A stretch of DNA of 11,436 nt from Alistipes sp. (lineage in GTDB: Bacteria > Bacteroidota > Bacteroidia > Bacteroidales > Rikenellaceae). The stretch is taken from assembly GCA_009774895.1 (NCBI GenBank), contig VSOO01000001.1, positions 23,099-34,534 of the forward strand, in the 5' to 3' direction. A model generated the notes under the pieces. The model did not search any database. It was not told the DNA's origin and saw only the letters and a list, made by a program, of their open reading frames with translations. The translations under genes and the position numbers were made by a program. Below are positions 8,271 through 11,436 of the stretch, piece after piece. The number at the start of each line of letters is the position of its first letter. The first letter of the stretch is position 1.

Positions 8271-8525
8271 ATGAAACGCCAAGACAAAAACACACGCCCC
8301 GATCCCGAAAATCCGAAACTGCCCCTCGTGCGCAAGAACTACCTCTGGCTGCTCGCGGGCTTCGGCATCATCCTGCTGGGCTTCGTCCTCATGGCGGGCG
8401 GCGGCAGCGACTCACCCGAGGAGTTCGATTACGCCATGTTCTCGTGGCGCCGCATCACGCTGGCCCCGCTGCTGGTCGTCGCAGGCTTCGCCGTGGAGGC
8501 CTACGCCATCATGAAACGCTTCTGA
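8271..8525 (+). CDS. DUF3098 family small membrane protein
   Basis: Function unknown. The 84-residue protein has a charged cytoplasmic N-terminus (1-22), a helix at about 24-42, a short glycine/acidic loop (MAGGGSDSPEEFDY), then the DUF3098 hallmark FSWRRITLAPLLVVAGFAVE (57-76), whose hydrophobic part is the second helix, and a basic end (MKRF). DUF3098 genes typically sit between ftsX and uppP in Bacteroidota, which is what is seen here, with gaps of 1 and 3 bases. The context suggests a link to division or lipid-carrier recycling, but that is only association. Confidence 0.92.
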   Translation: MKRQDKNTRPDPENPKLPLVRKNYLWLLAGFGIILLGFVLMAGGGSDSPEEFDYAMFSWRRITLAPLLVVAGFAVEAYAIMKRF

Positions 8526-8528
8526 CCC

Positions 8529-9326
8529 ATGGAGACCATCGACGCCATACTCCTCGGCATCGTGCAGGGCATCACCGAATTCCTGCCCGTGTCGAGCAGC
8601 GGACACCTCCAGATCGCCAAGGAGCTGCTCGGCGTGCGGATCGAGGAGAACCTCACGTTCGACGTGCTGCTGCACGCCGGCACCGTGCTGAGCACCGTGG
8701 TGATCCTGCGAGGCGAGATCGCCGGCCTCGTGCGCGGGCTCTTCACCCCGCGGTTCAACGAGGAGAAGGCCTACATCCTGAAACTGCTGCTGTCGATGAT
8801 TCCGATCGGCATCGTCGGCCTGCTCTTCATGGACCGCATCAACCGCATGCTCGAATCGCCCGCCATCCTGCTCATCGTAGGCGCCATGCTGCTGCTGACC
8901 GCCGGCCTGCTCGCCTTCGCCGACCGCAGCAAGGCGCGGCGACGCGAACGCATCTCCTACCGCGACGCTTTTATTATAGGTATCGCCCAGGCGTGCGCCG
9001 CCATGCCCGGACTCTCGCGCTCGGGCTCCACCATCGCCACGGGACTGCTCCTGGGCAACCGCAAGGAGGCCGTGGCGCGCTTCTCGTTCCTCATGGTGCT
9101 GGCCCCCATCATCGGACAGACGCTGCTCGACGTGCTCGACGCGGGCGGCCTGCCCGCCGCAGGCATCGGCGCGCTGCCCCTCGCCGCGGGTTTCGCCGCG
9201 TCGTTCGTCACCGGATGTCTGGCCTGCAAATTCATGCTCGGCATCGTGCGCCGGGGCCGCCTGATCTGGTTCGCCCTCTACTGCGCTGCAGCAGGCACGG
9301 CGGCCATCCTGAGCTACCTACTGTAA
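8529..9326 (+). CDS. uppP: Undecaprenyl-diphosphate phosphatase
   Basis: Inner-membrane enzyme (UppP/BacA family) that dephosphorylates undecaprenyl diphosphate so that the lipid carrier can be reused in peptidoglycan and polysaccharide synthesis. Extra copies give bacitracin tolerance in other bacteria. The 265-residue length is typical. The first signature is QGITEFLPVSSSGHL (13-27) with catalytic-type E17 and H26. The second is PGLSRSGSTIATGLLLG (160-176) with R164. Six or more hydrophobic segments fill the rest. The ATG at 8529 lies 3 bases after the DUF3098 stop. Clustering with ftsX fits a cell-wall role. No separate promoter is visible. Confidence 0.97.
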   Translation: METIDAILLGIVQGITEFLPVSSSGHLQIAKELLGVRIEENLTFDVLLHAGTVLSTVVILRGEIAGLVRGLFTPRFNEEKAYILKLLLSMIPIGIVGLLFMDRINRMLESPAILLIVGAMLLLTAGLLAFADRSKARRRERISYRDAFIIGIAQACAAMPGLSRSGSTIATGLLLGNRKEAVARFSFLMVLAPIIGQTLLDVLDAGGLPAAGIGALPLAAGFAASFVTGCLACKFMLGIVRRGRLIWFALYCAAAGTAAILSYLL

Positions 9327-9355
9327 CCCGCCCCGCAGGGGCCAAACCCTACCTC

Positions 9356-10078
9356 ATGACAACTACTACCGACCGCGACCTGCGGGGACTCAACTTCGAA
9401 GAGGGCTACATCGCCGTCATCGACAAACCGCTGGAATGGACCTCGACCGACGTGGTCCGCAAGATCAAATTCGCGCTCCACGGCCTGGGCTACCGCAGAA
9501 TCAAGGTGGGGCACGCCGGCACCCTCGACCCGCTGGCCACGGGCATCCTCGTGGTCTGCATCGGCCGCGCCACCAAGATGGTCGATGCGCTCCAGGCCGA
9601 AGAGAAGGAGTACGAAACCGACATCCGCCTGGGCGCCACCACGCCCAGCTTCGACCTCGAACACCCCATCGACCGCACCTACCCCACGGAGCACATCACG
9701 CGCGAGGCGGTGCTCGCGGCCCTCGACGCCCTCACGGGCGAACGGCTCCAGACGCCGCCGCTCTACTCGGCGAAGAAGATCGACGGCGTGCGCGCCTACG
9801 ATATCGCCCGCGCGGGCGAGGAGGTCGCACTGCGCCAGGCGCTCATCAACATCTACGGCATGGAGCTGCTCGAATGCGAGCTGCCGCGCATCCGCGTGCG
9901 CGTGCGGTGCAGCAAGGGCACCTACATCCGCTCGCTGGCCCGCGAAATCGGCGAGGAGCTCCGCAGCGGCGCCCACCTCGAATCGCTCCGCCGCACGCGG
10001 AGCGGCGGCTTCACCCTCGCCACAGCGTGGCAGCTGGACGATTTTCTCGAAAAACTGCGTGCGTGCGAAACAAAATAG
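9356..10078 (+). CDS. truB: tRNA pseudouridine(55) synthase TruB
   Basis: Converts U55 in the T-loop of tRNAs to pseudouridine. The 240-residue product has the family opening GYIAVIDKPLEWTS (17-30), the catalytic motif VGHAGTLDPLATG (51-63, nucleophile D58), TPPLYSAKKIDG with the conserved SAKK, and the late CSKGTYIRSLAREIGEEL. It ends shortly after the catalytic domain, so the C-terminal PUA-type domain of the 314-residue Escherichia coli enzyme is missing. Short forms of this size are normal in Bacteroidota and it should be functional. The frame is open far upstream through uppP, but homology starts only at this ATG, 29 bases after uppP ends. It is probably on the same transcript as uppP. 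Confidence 0.96.
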   Translation: MTTTTDRDLRGLNFEEGYIAVIDKPLEWTSTDVVRKIKFALHGLGYRRIKVGHAGTLDPLATGILVVCIGRATKMVDALQAEEKEYETDIRLGATTPSFDLEHPIDRTYPTEHITREAVLAALDALTGERLQTPPLYSAKKIDGVRAYDIARAGEEVALRQALINIYGMELLECELPRIRVRVRCSKGTYIRSLAREIGEELRSGAHLESLRRTRSGGFTLATAWQLDDFLEKLRACETK

Positions 10079-10144
10079 ACGATTCCGCGTATTACCCTTA
10101 GTATACATATTACAACCCGAGCGGCGAACGCTCCGTTTTCGCAT

Positions 10145-11194
10145 ATGAAACTATCACAATACGGCTACGAATTCACTCCCGAGATGCTGGCCAAGCATCC
10201 GGCGGAAAACCGCGACGAATCGCGCCTGATGGTCATCGACCGCGCCAAGGGCACGATCGAACACCGCATCTTCAAGGACCTGCTCGACTATTTCGACGAA
10301 AAGGACCTCTTCGTGTTCAACGACACGAAGGTCTTCCCCGCACGTCTGTACGGCAACAAGGAGAAGACCGGCGCCGAGATCGAGATCTTCCTGCTGCGCG
10401 AGCTGAACCGCGAGCTGCGGCTGTGGGACGTGCTCGTGGACCCGGCCCGCAAGATCCGCATCGGCAACAAGCTCTACTTCGGCGACGACGACCTGCTCGT
10501 GGCCGAGGTGATCGACAACACCACCTCGCGCGGCCGCACGCTGCGCTTCCTCTTCGACGGCTCCTACGAGGAGTTCAAGGAGGCGCTCTTCAGGATGGGC
10601 GAGACGCCCCTGCCCCGCTGGGTGCGCGAGAAGGTCGAACCCGAGGACGCCGAGCGCTACCAGACCATCTTCGCACGGCACGAGGGCGCCGTGGCGGCCC
10701 CGACGGCCGGCATGCACTTCTCGAAGCACCTGATGAAGCGCATGGAGATCCGCGGCATCGACCGCGCTTTCGTCACGCTCCACGTGGGCCTGGGCAACTT
10801 CCGCACGGTGGATGTCGAGGACCTCTCGAAGCACAAGATGGACTCCGAGCAGTACATCGTCACGGACGAGGCCGCCGAGGCGGTCAATGCCGCGAAGCGC
10901 GAGGGCCGCAAGGTGGTGTCGATCGGCACGACGGTCATGCGCACGCTCGAAACGGTGGTCTCGACCCACGGCATGATCAAACCCATGGAGGGCTGGACGA
11001 ACAAGTTCATCTTCTGCCCCTACGAATTCAGCGTGCCCAACGCGCTGGTCACCAACTTCCACCTGCCCTACTCCACGCAGCTGATGATGGTGGCCGCCTT
11101 CGGAGGCTACGAATGCGTCATGAACGCCTACAAGGCGGCCCGCGAGGAGGGTTACCGCTTCGGCACCTACGGCGACGCGATGCTGATTCTCTGA
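10145..11194 (+). CDS. queA: S-adenosylmethionine:tRNA ribosyltransferase-isomerase
   Basis: Transfers and isomerises the ribosyl part of S-adenosylmethionine onto 7-aminomethyl-7-deazaguanine at tRNA position 34, making epoxyqueuosine in queuosine synthesis. The 349 residues have the diagnostic blocks in order: [10 protein letters not shown] (24-33), [13 protein letters not shown] (58-70), [20 protein letters not shown] (172-191), [12 protein letters not shown] (211-222), TNFHLPYST (303-311) and YGDAMLIL (342-349). Length and motifs are complete. It follows truB by 66 bases with the same direction. The gap contains AT-rich sequence (about 10085-10115) but no TAnnTTTG box, so it probably shares the upstream transcript; truB and queA are both tRNA-modification genes. 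A strong GC hairpin follows the stop codon. Confidence 0.97.
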   Translation: MKLSQYGYEFTPEMLAKHPAENRDESRLMVIDRAKGTIEHRIFKDLLDYFDEKDLFVFNDTKVFPARLYGNKEKTGAEIEIFLLRELNRELRLWDVLVDPARKIRIGNKLYFGDDDLLVAEVIDNTTSRGRTLRFLFDGSYEEFKEALFRMGETPLPRWVREKVEPEDAERYQTIFARHEGAVAAPTAGMHFSKHLMKRMEIRGIDRAFVTLHVGLGNFRTVDVEDLSKHKMDSEQYIVTDEAAEAVNAAKREGRKVVSIGTTVMRTLETVVSTHGMIKPMEGWTNKFIFCPYEFSVPNALVTNFHLPYSTQLMMVAAFGGYECVMNAYKAAREEGYRFGTYGDAMLIL

Positions 11195-11212
11195 GGCCCC
11201 GGCGCCGCCCGC

Positions 11213-11238
11213 CCGCCGCGCCGACGGGAGCGCGGCGG
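11213..11238 (+). terminator. GC-rich hairpin after queA, possible terminator
   Basis: CCGCCGCGC (11213-11221) pairs perfectly with GCGCGGCGG (11230-11238) around an 8-base loop, 18 bases after the queA stop. There is no T run after it. It sits just before the next gene's promoter, the expected place for an operon end, so it may act as a terminator or a transcript stabiliser. Confidence 0.45.
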
Positions 11239-11245
11239 CGGAGAT

Positions 11246-11277
11246 GTTGGGTATTCCCGAAATTTTCACTATCTTTG
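11246..11277 (+). promoter_or_regulatory. Promoter of the glycogen synthase gene
   Basis: GTTG at 11246-11249, a 20-base spacer, then TATCTTTG at 11270-11277, which fits the Bacteroidota TTTG-N20-TAnnTTTG pattern with one mismatch in the -33 box. Transcription should begin near 11284, giving a leader of under 20 bases before the ATG at 11302. Confidence 0.82.
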
Positions 11278-11301
11278 CGATAATAAAACCATTCGACCCC
11301 C

Positions 11302-11436
11302 ATGGCTGCAAACAAGATTCTGTATGTGTGTCAGGAGATCACTCCCTACCTGCCGGAAACGGAGTGCGCGGCGATGTGCCGCAGACTCTCGCAGGCGATG
11401 CAGGACCGCGGCAACGAAATCCGCACGTTCATGCCC
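11302..11436 (+). CDS. Glycogen/starch synthase, N-terminal fragment (cut by window edge)
   Basis: Only the first 45 codons are present. The sequence KILYVCQEITPYLPETECA and then NEIRTFMP at the right edge matches the start of the GT5 glycogen/starch synthase domain as found in Bacteroidota, where the enzyme elongates alpha-1,4-glucan from a nucleotide-sugar donor. The canonical bacterial GlgA opening has a KxGGL loop that binds ADP-glucose; here the equivalent place reads ETECAAMCRRL and lacks that lysine-glycine-glycine pattern, as I recall for the Bacteroidota clade. The ATG at 11302 follows a clear promoter and gives MAANKILYV. It starts a new transcription unit after queA. Catalytic residues lie outside the window, so donor and activity cannot be judged. 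Confidence 0.78.
   Translation, partial: MAANKILYVCQEITPYLPETECAAMCRRLSQAMQDRGNEIRTFMP

Overview
The window looks like a chromosomal segment of a GC-rich member of the Bacteroidota, most likely Rikenellaceae and Alistipes-like. I infer this from gene content and order (ftsX, DUF3098, uppP, truB, queA in a row; a Bacteroidota-type glycogen synthase start; YfhO, DUF2752 and CD225 proteins), from the short PUA-less TruB, and from promoters of the Bacteroidota form (TTTG, 20 bases, TAnnTTTG). The genus is a guess from composition and content; no 16S or marker search was possible.

Left part, minus strand (1 to 3563): pdxA (vitamin B6 synthesis), then thrS (threonyl-tRNA synthetase), then what appears to be the 5' end of infC (initiation factor IF3) running off the left edge. 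The infC call rests on position after thrS and on an open Pro/Asn/Arg-rich N-terminal frame that has no ATG beyond thrS except one inside a hairpin. An ATT start is plausible.

Middle (3564 to 4845): a 432-base divergent intergenic region carries a pdxA promoter and a very clear plus-strand promoter. The latter drives a two-gene operon: a 91-residue CD225/dispanin (IFITM-like) membrane protein and a DUF2752 membrane protein whose likely TTG start overlaps the previous stop codon. After it, a 293-base gap holds an inverted repeat, unusual AT-richer sequence that looks like a mobile or dispersed promoter-bearing repeat, and a second textbook promoter.

Right part, plus strand (4846 to 11194): a large YfhO-family membrane protein, ftsX, a DUF3098 membrane protein, uppP (undecaprenyl-diphosphate phosphatase), truB (tRNA psi55 synthase) and queA (queuosine synthesis). 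ftsX to truB are nearly contiguous (gaps of 1, 3 and 29 bases) and probably one transcript, linking envelope and division functions with tRNA modification. queA ends with a GC-rich hairpin. A third TTG-N20-TAnnTTTG promoter then starts a glycogen/starch synthase gene, of which only the first 45 codons are present.

Most of the window is ordinary housekeeping sequence. I did not find a convincing new multi-gene system. The items most worth a second look are the non-ATG infC start with its hairpin, the CD225-DUF2752 pair, and the repeat-like promoter segment before the YfhO gene.
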